DNA from: Roseiarcus sp963770275
Lineage (GTDB): Bacteria > Pseudomonadota > Alphaproteobacteria > Rhizobiales > Beijerinckiaceae
Assembly (NCBI GenBank): GCA_963770275.1
Contig: CAVYPD010000006.1
Coordinates: 17,330-81,329, forward strand
Direction of reading: 5' to 3'
DNA length: 64,000 nucleotides
Shown: positions 1-9,252 of the stretch, piece after piece
Numbering within the stretch: position 1 is the stretch's first letter
Layout of the letters: every line of letters starts with the position of its first letter
Program-made: the position numbers and the translations under genes
The notes under the pieces: model-generated
Seen by the model: the letters and a program-made list of their open reading frames with translations, nothing else
Told to the model about the DNA's origin: nothing
The model's database searches: none

Positions 1-565
1 TCAGCACGGCCCCAGGCAACGGACGATCGCGGAACACACGTTCGCCGGTTGAGACCGCCGCCAACGCCCGCGTGGTTGGAATTCCGAGCGCATGCATCGC
101 TTCGCTGACGAGATATTCGCGCAAGGCCGGCCCCAATGCAGCGCGACCATCGCCGCTCCGGGAAAACGGCGTTCGGCCCGCGCCCTTCAATTGAATGTCG
201 CGCCGCTCGCCGTTGCGGTCCACGACCTCGCCAAGGAGGATCGCACGGCCATCGCCAAGCTGAGGAACGAAATTGCCGAATTGATGCGCGGCATAAGCCA
301 TCGCGATTGGCTCGGCGCCCAGCGGGAGGACGTTGCCGGCAAATATTGCCGCCAGCTCGTCCGGTCCAAGTCCTCGCGTATCGACGCCTAATTCTTCGGC
401 GAGCGATTCGTTGAATTTGATCAGGCGCGGCTTTGCGACCGGAGTTGGAGACAGTCGCGAGAAAAAATGCTCCGGCAGGCGCGCATAGCTGTTGGAGAAG
501 ACAGCGATCGGGTGGCTTGTGCGTTCAGCCGCCAGCGGCTCTTCAATTGCATTATTCAACGACAT
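1..565 (-). CDS. selO: Protein adenylyltransferase SelO (YdiU/UPF0061), 3' end outside window
   Basis: About 188 codons of the N-terminal part of SelO, a pseudokinase-fold enzyme known to transfer AMP to Ser/Thr/Tyr of target proteins and linked to redox stress. Reading the minus strand from the ATG at 565 gives family-typical segments: LPLGAEPIAMAYAAHQFG, LKGAGRTPFSRSGDGRA and ALREYLVSEAMHALG. The full protein is usually near 490 residues, so about 300 C-terminal residues lie to the left of the window. A GGGAGA ribosome site sits about 9 bases before the ATG. It follows the rhodanese gene by 28 bases in the same direction, so the two are probably co-transcribed, which fits a redox or sulfur-stress role. 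No defect is seen in the visible part. Confidence 0.9.
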   Translation of the reverse strand, partial: MSLNNAIEEPLAAERTSHPIAVFSNSYARLPEHFFSRLSPTPVAKPRLIKFNESLAEELGVDTRGLGPDELAAIFAGNVLPLGAEPIAMAYAAHQFGNFVPQLGDGRAILLGEVVDRNGERRDIQLKGAGRTPFSRSGDGRAALGPALREYLVSEAMHALGIPTTRALAAVSTGERVFRDRPLPGAVL

Positions 566-593
566 GAGTTCGCAGTCTCCCTTTGGAGGCACG

Positions 594-938
594 CTATCGA
601 TAGCGCGGCATTGATTGGTCGACGTCGCAAGCCCAGGCATCGATGCCGCCGTCGAGGTTGACTGCGTTGTCAAAGCCGGCGCTTCGCAGAAAGTCGACGA
701 TCATCTGACTTCGGGCGCCATGATGACAAAGGACCACCAACAATTGATCGGTCGGGAGCTCGTCGGTGCGAGCCGAAATCTGCGCCATTGGAATATGCAG
801 AGCGCCTTCCAGTCTGCAAACATCCAGCTCTCTCGCCTCACGCACGTCGAGAACCGTAAGCGCCTTCCCTGAGCTGCGCATGTCTGCAAGCTCGTGGACA
901 GAGATTGCATCTGGTCCTTTAAGAGGTTCCGTGGACAT
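594..938 (-). CDS. Rhodanese-like domain protein
   Basis: A 114-residue single-domain rhodanese, a sulfurtransferase or sulfur carrier of the cytoplasm. The active-site loop Cys71-His-His-Gly-Ala-Arg is visible, preceded by the typical LDVREARELDVCRLEGALHI segment and followed by GFDNAVNLDGGIDAW, the usual C-terminal strand and helix. I chose the ATG at 938 because GGGGAG lies 8 bases upstream. The frame stays open 66 codons further, but that part has no family resemblance. The gene leads selO by 28 bases. The natural sulfur acceptor cannot be told from the sequence. Confidence 0.85.
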   Translation of the reverse strand: MSTEPLKGPDAISVHELADMRSSGKALTVLDVREARELDVCRLEGALHIPMAQISARTDELPTDQLLVVLCHHGARSQMIVDFLRSAGFDNAVNLDGGIDAWACDVDQSMPRYR

Positions 939-1029
939 CGCGAGGTTGCTCCCCTGGCTTACGCTACTGCCGTACATATGCCGGACTGCAAGCAGAACAA
1001 GAAACATTTGACGGAGAGCCTTGGACGAG

Positions 1030-1210
1030 GAGCTGATGTCCCCGATGTTTCGAATCTGCTCCACAACGCCGCCAAGTGGGCGAGACAGCCGTTCTTGTCG
1101 CCGCAGACAAAGTCGGACCAATGGTCGAGATGGCAATCGAGGATAACGGCACCCGCCCCTCTCCGATCAGCAGGCGGTCGGTGTCAAAGGGCTTGGGCAT
1201 CGCACCCGCG
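1030..1210 (+). pseudogene. Fragment of a sensor histidine kinase (HATPase_c domain)
   Basis: Two frames together encode a piece of a histidine-kinase ATP-binding domain: DVSNLLHNAAKWAR resembles an N-box, and after a one-base shift VEMAIEDNGTR and KGLGIA resemble the G1 and G2 boxes. No dimerization domain, membrane segment or partner regulator surrounds it. It lies between the rhodanese start and ligD. I infer a decayed remnant of a PhoQ-type kinase. The assignment rests on about 50 residues. Confidence 0.45.
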
Positions 1211-1367
1211 GCCTGACGTTCTCATTTGGAGTTCCGGCGACGGGACTTTCTTGGCGGTTGTGTGACCGCGCCAGATCGGAGAACCCAAGCGTCCGGGCCC
1301 TCAAGCGGCGGCGGGAACATGTTCTTGTCACTAACATTCCTATTCTAACGACCGCCCCGAGGAGCCC

Positions 1368-4006
1368 ATGGCGAACGACAGGCTGACCACCTACAAGGCG
1401 AAGCGCGACTTCCAGAAGACGCGGGAGCCAAGCGGCCAGGACGCTGTGAAGCCCACGACCCGTCGCCGCTTCGTCATCCAGAAGCACGACGCCACCCGCC
1501 TCCACTACGATCTGCGGCTCGAACTGGATGGCGTTTTCAAATCCTGGGCGGTGACCAAAGGGCCGTCGCTCGATCCCCATGACAAGCGGCTTGCGGTCGA
1601 GGTCGAAGATCATCCGCTCGATTATGGCGACTTCGAAGGGACGATTCCCAAGGGTCAGTATGGCGGCGGCACGGTCATGCTGTGGGACCGCGGCTATTGG
1701 GAGCCGGACGGACCCAGGACCCCAGAGCAGGCGCTGGCGAAGGGCGATTTCAAGTTTACCCTCGAGGGCAAGCGTCTGCATGGCGGGTTCGTCCTGGTCC
1801 GCATGGCCAACGATCGTGAACGCGGCAAGCGCACAAACTGGCTACTGATCAAGCACCGCGACGACTTCGCCGTGGCTGCCAGCGGCGCGGCAGTTCTTGA
1901 GGAGAATGACACTTCCGTCGCGTCCGGCCGGCCCATGGAGGCGATAGCGGCGGGCAAGGGCCGAAAGCCGAAGCCGTTCATGCTGGAAAGCGGCAAGGTG
2001 CAGGCCGATGCCGTCTGGGACAGCCGCAGCGGTCTCGCGGCGGAGGAACGCAAGGCGGGTCGTGAGAAGAGACCAAAGGCCGTCCTTGCCCGTGATCTTC
2101 CGGAGTTCATCGCCCCGCAGCTCTGCGACACCCTGGATCGCCCTCCTTCCGCAGACGGCTGGATCCACGAGATCAAGTTCGACGGCTACCGCATCCAGAT
2201 GCGCGTGGTGGACGGTGAGGTAACCTTGAAGACCCGCAAGGGCCTCGATTGGACCGCCAAATATCCGGCCATCGCAAAAGCCGCCGGCAAGTTGCCGGAC
2301 GCGATCATCGACGGCGAGATCTGCGCTCTCGACGAAAATGGCGCGCCTGATTTCGCGGCGCTACAAGCGGCGCTGTCAGAAGGCAAGACCGACTTGCTCG
2401 TCTATTTCGCGTTCGACCTTCTGTTTGAAGGCGGCAAGGATCTACGCAGGCGGCCTCTCACCGAGCGGAAGGAGCGATTGCAGCAACTTCTCTCAAAAGC
2501 CGGCGACGACGCGCGTCTTCGCTTCGTCGAGCATTTCGAGGACGGCGGGGAGGCGGTGCTGCGCTCGGCCTGCCGGTTGTCCCTTGAAGGAATCGTGTCC
2601 AAGCGCGGCGATGCCTCTTACGTCTCCGGGCGCACGAACACATGGGCGAAGTCGAAGTGCCGCGCGGGACATGAGGTCGTCATCGGCGGCTACTCCACAA
2701 CCGAGGGTAAATTCAGGTCTCTCCTCGTCGGGGTCCACCGTGGCGACGGCTTCGTCTATGTCGGCCGCGTGGGGACGGGTTTTGGCGCGGCGAAGGTAAA
2801 GACGTTGTGGCGAAAGCTGCAGGCGCTCAAGACGTCGAAGTCGCCTTTCACCGGTCTCAACGCCCCAAAAAAGCAATCCGGGGTCGTCTGGCTCACTCCC
2901 GATTTGGTGGCGGAAATCGAGTTTGCCGGCTGGACAGCTGATGGCCTCGTGCGTCAGGCCGCGTTCAAGGCTTTGCGTGAAGACAAACCCGCAAGCGAGG
3001 TGGAAGCCGAGAAGCCGGCGGAGCCCGACTACGACCGACGTCCCGCAACCGGCCGCGCCAGCGACGGCTAAACCGGTGCGGCGCGGCGGAAGGGTCGACG
3101 TCATGGGCGTCTTGATCTCGAATCCGGACAAGCCGCTTTGGCCAGACGCCAACGACGGCATCCCCGTCACGAAAGAGGATCTGGCCCGCTATTACGAAGC
3201 TGTCGGTCCGTGGTTGATCGATCATATCAAAGGGCGACCGTGCTCAATCATCCGAGCGCCTGACGGAATTGGCGGAGAGCAGTTCTTCCAGCGACACGCC
3301 ATGCCCGGGACATCCAATCTTTTGGAGCTGGTGACCGTGTTCGGCGACCGTAAGCCCTATCTCCAGATCGACCGCATAGAAGGCCTTGCTGCGGTCGCCC
3401 AAGTCGGCGCTGTCGAGCTCCATCCCTGGAATTGCGAGCCTCAGCAGCCGGAGGTTCCCGGCCGTCTTGTCTTCGATCTCGATCCGGGGCCGGACGTGCC
3501 GTTCTCGACGGTCGTCGAGGCGGCGCAGGAAATGCGCGACCGCCTCAATGATCTGGGTCTCGTCAGCTTCTGCAAGACGACCGGCGGCAAGGGCCTGCAT
3601 GTCGTGACGCCACTGGCCGTCGCCAAACGCAGCCCGTTGTCCTGGCCGCAGGCCAAGAGGCTTCGCCCACGATGTCTGTCTGCAGATGGCGCGCGACAAT
3701 CCAAGCCTTTACCTGATCAAGATGAGCAAGAGCCTACGGAATGGGCGAATCTTTCTCGACTATCTGCGCAACGATCGCATGGCGACAGCAGTTGCGCCGC
3801 TCTCGCCCCGCGCACGGCCCGGCGCGACCGTGTCGATGCCCATCACGTGGGCACAGGTCAAAGCTGATCTCGACCCCAAGCGCTTTACCGTTCGCACTAC
3901 GCCAGCTCTCCTGGCGAAGAGCACGGCCTGGAAAGACTACTGCGACGCTCTCCGGCCCCTTGAGCCTGCGATCAAGAAGCTGGGTAAAGTGAAACAGGCT
4001 GCGTGA
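1368..4006 (+). CDS. ligD: Multifunctional DNA ligase D (phosphoesterase, ligase, polymerase), frameshifted
   Basis: LigD repairs double-strand breaks by bacterial end joining together with Ku. Domain order is 3'-phosphoesterase (residues about 20-185, with the HDATRLHYDLRLELDG motif), ATP-dependent ligase (about 240-545, nucleotidyl Lys in EIKFDGYR near residue 269), then primase-polymerase (from about 3100, FDLDPGP metal site, KTTGGKGLHVV, KMSKSLRNGRIFLDYLRN). The frame changes twice: between about 3018 and 3045 in the ligase-polymerase linker, and near 3658 where one extra base in CAAGAGGC breaks the polymerase domain. Without repair the product would be a PE-ligase protein of 567 residues. 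All motifs are conserved, so either a sequence error or a recent mutation is likely. No ku gene is in the window. It converges with the MFS gene, which ends 34 bases away. Confidence 0.85.
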
Positions 4007-4040
4007 TCGGGCCGCTGCAAGGTCAGACGAACCGCAACAT

Positions 4041-5717
4041 TTAGGCATCTTTCGCTTCAGGAGTTTGGGGTGCCGAACTACGCTCAGCAACCGTGTCCCG
4101 AGGGCGCTTCTGCGAATGCCGGTGCGGACGGTCTGATGCTATGGAAAACGTTACGCGCGGAGCCTCGACAAGCAATTGTTTAAGCCCTTGGAGCATGGCC
4201 TCGTCGGCGTTGGTTCTCCGTTCTCGCTCGTGCAGGACCTCAAGCCACGAGTCCATGAGGAAGGTCTCGACGAACCGCCCGGCTTCGTCGATGGTCTCGT
4301 AGACGCCCCAGGCATATGCGCCGTCGCGCTTTCTAGCTTGTCCCAAACCATCGAGGCCTGCCTGGAACTGTGACCGATTTTCACCCTCCACACGATATTC
4401 CACCACCACAAGAACTGGACCTTGGTTGTTCTCCACTCGTCGCGACGGCGTTGGCGCCCGCCAATGAAGCGCAGGTGAGAGATCCAAGGCCGCCCCGGTT
4501 TGCAGTTTCCAGCGCCAACTTAGCGGGATGCAGATCAGCAAGCCCGCGGCGGCGGCGAAATATGCGTGTTGCAAACCCTGAATTTCCGTAAGCTTACCCC
4601 AGATAGCGCTGCCAGCGGTTGTCGCCCCAAAAATGAAAGTCAGAAAGATCGCGAGGCCACGACCACGGGCCCAGTCTGGCAACGCAACCTGGGCCGAAAC
4701 GTAGAGCTTAGTCAGCACCACGGTCCAAGACGCGCCCGCAAGGAGGCAAGCCGCAATGGCGGAGATTGGCTCGTGCGACACCCCGAAGATCACCAGAGCG
4801 GCGGCCATTCCAACCGCCCCGATCGCGGCTAGACTGTCAGCGCCAATTGTGAGCCGAGTCAGCGCTAACGTCCCGCCGACCGTGCCCACTCCGATTGCGC
4901 CCAGCAGGACGCCATAAAACTGCGGGCCGTCGGCCATCTGCGCGCGAGCGACCAACGGAAGCAGAGAGAGATAGGCGATTGCGAAGGGGAAGAACGCAAT
5001 AACGCGCACCAGGGTCGCACGTAAGTCTGGATTGTTCGCCGCGTGGCGAGCTCCGGTGCGAACCGCGTTGACAAGGTGCTCAGCGGGAAGGCTTCCCGCG
5101 CCTCTTCTGGGCGCGCGCCACCACAATAAGGCCGCTATGATTGCGACGTTGCTGGCTGCGAAGACCCAGAACGGAACGGACAGGCCGGCCCAAGCAATGG
5201 CCAATCCGCCGAGCGCGGGCCCAGCAGCACGACCAATGTTGAAACCCGCGCCATTTAAAGCGGTAGCTCCATCCAGATCCTCCTTGGGCACGAGCATAGG
5301 TGTGATCGCGCCCCAGGCCGGAGACGTGAGCGCCCCGCCTACCCCGAGCAAGAAGGTCGTCGCCAGCAAGAGCGTAGGCGTGGCGAGGCCCACGGAAACC
5401 AAACCAGCGAAAACAAGGGACACCGCCAAGATCGCCGTTTCGACTGCGATGAGTAGTCGGCGGGAATCGAGGACATCGGCCAGCGCTCCCGCCGGCAGGG
5501 TGAAAAGAAACAACGGCAGGCTGACAGCAACCTGGACGAGGGAGACCATCATCGGATTGGGGTCTATGCTCGTTATCAACCAGCCCGACGCCGTATCGAA
5601 CATTGCGGTGCCGATGTTGGAGACGACGCTGACACTCCATATGACCGCGAAAGCCAGATGGCTGAATGGGCCCCACGGGGATGGCTTGGACTCGCCGGAT
5701 TGCAAAGCGATTGTCAC
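4041..5717 (-). CDS. MFS exporter, EntS/MFS_3 (transmembrane secretion effector) family
   Basis: A 558-residue integral membrane transporter. About 12 hydrophobic segments span residues 20-420, with the family-like LPAGALADVLDSRRLL loop between helices 2 and 3. A soluble C-terminal domain (about 430-520, starting VLVVVEYRVEGENRSQFQ) resembles the antibiotic-biosynthesis-monooxygenase-like tail often fused to MFS_3 proteins. EntS relatives export siderophores, but no siderophore genes are nearby, so the substrate is unknown. It is a monocistronic minus-strand gene, convergent with ligD. Confidence 0.8.
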   Translation of the reverse strand: MTIALQSGESKPSPWGPFSHLAFAVIWSVSVVSNIGTAMFDTASGWLITSIDPNPMMVSLVQVAVSLPLFLFTLPAGALADVLDSRRLLIAVETAILAVSLVFAGLVSVGLATPTLLLATTFLLGVGGALTSPAWGAITPMLVPKEDLDGATALNGAGFNIGRAAGPALGGLAIAWAGLSVPFWVFAASNVAIIAALLWWRAPRRGAGSLPAEHLVNAVRTGARHAANNPDLRATLVRVIAFFPFAIAYLSLLPLVARAQMADGPQFYGVLLGAIGVGTVGGTLALTRLTIGADSLAAIGAVGMAAALVIFGVSHEPISAIAACLLAGASWTVVLTKLYVSAQVALPDWARGRGLAIFLTFIFGATTAGSAIWGKLTEIQGLQHAYFAAAAGLLICIPLSWRWKLQTGAALDLSPALHWRAPTPSRRVENNQGPVLVVVEYRVEGENRSQFQAGLDGLGQARKRDGAYAWGVYETIDEAGRFVETFLMDSWLEVLHERERRTNADEAMLQGLKQLLVEAPRVTFSIASDRPHRHSQKRPRDTVAERSSAPQTPEAKDA

Positions 5718-5888
5718 GGGCGGTCCTGACTTTCGGCGTCTAACGCGCCCAACTTCTGACTAACATTTTACCAGCGCTCGCTGACGAGCCTTACCGCCGC
5801 GTCGAGAAAGCTCGCTCAGCTCTCGCTGGCCCATTCGTGTCGTTTCCAAGTAAAGGATATTTCAGCGGAACTCATGACAACAAAACGA

Positions 5889-6281
5889 TTATGGCTTGCT
5901 CATCAAGTCATCGACCTCATTGAAAAGATCGGCTTCGTTGTACGGCTTTCCAATAAAGCGGCCGTCATCGGGGATCTCGCTATCGCGCGGCCGGACCTGA
6001 CCGGACGTAATTACGAGCAGCACGCTCGGCCACCGTGCGTGCACCTCTCGCGCCAAGTCCATACCGTTTGACCGTCCCGGCATTTGGATGTCTGTGAACA
6101 GTAACCGCACGTCACGATGAGCTTCCAGTTCTCTTAGCGCGGCCGCCGCATTCTCGGCTTCGATAACTTCAAATCCATGCTCTTCGAGAAGGCCTGCCGC
6201 GAACATCCGTAAGATCTCCTCGTCGTCGACTACAAGAGCGAGTGGATGCGCAGTTTTTTCCATCACCTCCAACGCGCGCAT
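5889..6281 (-). CDS. Single-domain response regulator (CheY-like receiver)
   Basis: 130 residues, a stand-alone receiver domain with no output domain. Seen motifs: acidic pair Asp19-Asp20, phospho-acceptor Asp64 in LLFTDIQMPG, Thr92 in LVITSG and Lys112 in FIGKPYN. Such proteins relay phosphate or bind partners in the cytoplasm. Two starts are possible: ATG at 6281, or ATG at 6263, which has GGAGG only two bases before it, so the upstream start may be the used one. No histidine kinase is adjacent, and the target is unknown. Confidence 0.85.
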   Translation of the reverse strand: MRALEVMEKTAHPLALVVDDEEILRMFAAGLLEEHGFEVIEAENAAAALRELEAHRDVRLLFTDIQMPGRSNGMDLAREVHARWPSVLLVITSGQVRPRDSEIPDDGRFIGKPYNEADLFNEVDDLMSKP

Positions 6282-6430
6282 CTCATGATTGTTTCTTGTG
6301 CGGCGGGATTGTTTGTTTGCGTAACTTCCCGGCCGGGCTCTAGAACGAACCGAGCGGGGCGAGTCCCTTAGCGCAAGGCTGAGAACTCGAGCAATCCGCA
6401 GAGTTGAAGCCGTTTACGGCAGCTACGCGG

Positions 6431-6457
6431 TGGGCGTCCGCGGAGCGCGGACGCCCA
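6431..6457. promoter_or_regulatory. Perfect 12-bp hairpin in the kup leader region
   Basis: TGGGCGTCCGCG, a GAG loop, then CGCGGACGCCCA form a perfect 12-bp stem about 150 bases before kup. No T-run follows, so it is not a simple terminator. A second pair of mutually exclusive stems lies at about 6553-6590 (CGGAACC with GGTTCCG, or ACCAT with ATGGT). The rest of 6282-6609 holds no gene I can support. Confidence 0.5.
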
Positions 6458-6609
6458 GGTAGAGGCTGAGCAGGTGTCTGGTCGCGCCGCCCTCCACCCT
6501 AATATTCAGCTATGAGTGTGTCTCAAGCGTCCGCAGCCGGCCTTTTCGATTACTGCGGAACCATCCGCCGCATGGTGCGGTTCCGTAAACACTGCCCTTG
6601 GAAACGCCC

Positions 6610-8503
6610 ATGGCCTCGTCGACCGAAGCGGTCTCCACTCCCGCGATTGCTGATCATCCGGTCCGAGCAGCGTTGCTGCTTGGCGCCTTGGGCGTGGTCT
6701 TCGGCGACATTGGCACCAGCCCGATCTATGCGTTTCGTGAGGCGCTGAGGGCCGCAGGCGGCCCTTCGGAGGCGGCCGTTTTCGGCGTTCTCTCGCTCGT
6801 TTTCTGGGCGATCGTTCTTGTCGTGGCGATCAAGTACGTGGTCTTCGTCATGAAGGCGGACAATCGAGGGTGAAGGCGGGACGATGGCGCTCCTGTCTTT
6901 AGCCCTGCCGGTCGCCGGCAGGTTGCAGACAGGCCTCCTGATCGTGGGGCTGGCGGGGGCATCCCTGTTCTTTGGCGACGCCATGATCACGCCCGCCATA
7001 TCCGTGCTGAGCGCCGTCGAGGGCCTTCGCATCGTGTCCCCTATGGTGACGCCGTATGTGGTGCCGATCGCGGCCGTCGTGCTGGTTTGCCTTTTCTCGA
7101 TACAGAGCCGGGGCAGCGGCGCGGTTGGTTTCCTGTTCGGACCCATAATGGCGGTTTGGTTCGTGACGTTGGCCGTCGTGGGGCTTATTCATCTCGTGCA
7201 GTATCCAAGAGTGCTGCTCGCTCTCAGCCCGACCTATGCACTGGCTTATGCCGGCCATGTCGGCCCCGGAATCACGTTTGCGGTCTTAGGCTCGGTGTTT
7301 CTCGCTTTGACAGGAGGGGAGGCGCTGTATGCGGACATGGGTCACTTCGGGAGATCCGCGATCCGTATCAGCTGGTTCGCGTTCGTCGCGCCCGCTCTTG
7401 TCCTGGTTTATCTCGGGCAAGGCGCCCTTGTGCTGGCCGATCCGGCGGCAGCGGAAAATCCCTTTTTCCTCCTGTTTCCGAGCTGGCTGTTGGCGCCCGC
7501 AATTCTTCTGACGACGGCTGCGACCGTGATCGCAAGCCAAGCCGTGCTGTCCGGCGCCTTCGCTCTCGTTCAGCAAGCCATTCAACTCGGGGCCATTCCG
7601 CGGCTCGAGGTGCGTCAGACTTCCGAGGAGTTGGCTGGCCAGGTCTATGTGCCTCAAGTCAACTGGCTACTGGCGGCGCTCGTTCTCGCACTCGTCTTTG
7701 GATTTCGCTCGTCAGACGCGCTCGCCAACGCTTATGGAATCGCGGTGGCGGGTGACATGATGGTTACGACGCTGCTGGTCACGGTCGTCGCCTATGCTCT
7801 GTGGCGCTGGCCTGCGGTCCTGGTCTTCCCGGTCGCTGGATTGTTCTTTCTGCTCGACCTCACTTTCGTGTCCGCCAATGTTCACAAGATTCCCGCGGGA
7901 GGCTGGTTTCCACTGCTCGTCGGATTCATTGCGCTCACACTTATGCTCGTTTGGCGGAAAGGGCGGCGCGTCGCTTTCGAACAGCGCGACCAGAACGCCA
8001 TTGATCTGGCGACCTTCATCGCCTCTCTTGATCAACCGGGGGCGCCTGAGCGCATGAACGGCACCGCCGTCTACCTCACAAAAGAAACGCACCTCGTGCC
8101 GGCGGCCCTGGAACTGAACGTCAGGCACAATGGGATCGTGCACAAGCACGTCGTTCTCCTGAAGGTCACGACCGAGCATTCGCCTCGCGTGGACGAAGGG
8201 AGCCGGGTGAAGGCGACGTCCCTCCCTTCTGGCTTCCGGTTGCTTTGGCTTGTGTTTGGCTTCGCGGAGAAGCCAGACGTTCCCGCCGCCCTTCGTCTGC
8301 ATCCCGAGGCTCTCGGATGCGATCCTGATGAGGCTTCGTTCTTCCTTGGCCGCGAGACCCCGGTTCCGTCATTGAGGCCGCACCTGTCGGGATGGCAGCA
8401 GCGGCTTTACGCATTCATGACGCGGAACGCGGTCGCCGCCCCCGACTACTTCCTGATCCCTTCGGCTCGCGTCGTTGAACTCGGGACCCGGGTGGAGATG
8501 TGA
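6610..8503 (+). CDS. kup: Kup-type low-affinity potassium transporter, one frameshift
   Basis: Rejoined, this is a Kup/KUP-HAK-KT potassium uptake protein of about 630 residues, the usual length, with 12 predicted membrane helices and a soluble C-terminal domain. Family motifs: GVVFGDIGTSPIYAFREAL near the N-terminus, GDAMITPAISVLSAVEGL, and GGEALYADMGHFG. The frame breaks at 6872: AATCGAGGGTGAAGG reads into a stop, while removing one G restores NRGEGGTMALLSLAL, which fits the family. An extra G in a G-run suggests a sequencing error. I chose the ATG at 6610. A hairpin-rich leader precedes it. Confidence 0.88.
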
Positions 8504-8591
8504 GCGCGACTCGATCATCGAGCGTAAGACAGCTCCTGAACTTCCCGGCGAGGTCTCAGGCCGCGCGATGAAGATGTCGGAGTAACGATCA

Positions 8592-9059
8592 TTGCGGTCA
8601 ATCCATTGCTACGAGGGGTCGAACACACTCTTGAGTGCGAACCGCGTTCAGACATTGGATGCGCTGGGCAATGGCGTTTTTTATCTCGGCGCAGGTTTCA
8701 TCCACTTGCAATCGCCCGATGCATTTCTACCAATAATGCCCAATTGGGCGCCCGCGCCTCGTGAGGTCATTCTGATCACCGGCGTTTGCGAAATTGCAGG
8801 CGCACTCGGACTGGTGACACGTTCGTTTAGGTGGTGGGCCGCAGTGATGCTCGCCCTATACGCGGTCTGCGTTTTCCCCGCGAACATCAAGCACGCGTTT
8901 GAGAACGTGCAGTTACCGCAATTGCCGTCGAGTTGGTGGTACCATGGTCCACGCCTGGCCCTGCAGCCGGTCATCGTGTGGTGGGCACTCTATTGCGGGA
9001 ACGTCATTAGCTGGCCGTTCCGGAGCAGCCTCGGAAATTTTGGTCGCGATATCCGGTAA
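8592..9059 (+). CDS. DoxX-like small membrane protein
   Basis: 155 residues with four hydrophobic segments and the DoxX-like pattern of an initial FYLGAGFIHLQSPDAF, a central VCEIAGALGLV and a WWAAVMLALYAVCVFPANI helix. The family lies in the inner membrane and its function is poorly defined; some members act in redox or stress responses. The TTG at 8592 is chosen because GGAG sits 9 bases before it. A later TTG at 8631 is possible. No operon partner is evident. Confidence 0.65.
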   Translation: MRSIHCYEGSNTLLSANRVQTLDALGNGVFYLGAGFIHLQSPDAFLPIMPNWAPAPREVILITGVCEIAGALGLVTRSFRWWAAVMLALYAVCVFPANIKHAFENVQLPQLPSSWWYHGPRLALQPVIVWWALYCGNVISWPFRSSLGNFGRDIR

Positions 9060-9252
9060 GGGCCCACAAACCTCCTGGCGCCGCCGGCAGGCTCCCGGCA
9101 TTACGCTAAGCCACCGACCCCCAAAGTCTCTGAGAGCTAACGAAGACGACAAGGGCGGATGGCGGTTCTTTGATCCCGCAATGCTCGACGGAGGCGGAAC
9201 TTGGTTGAACAACCCCGAGTTTGGCTTGAGAGACCAAAGCTCGGAGCGATCG

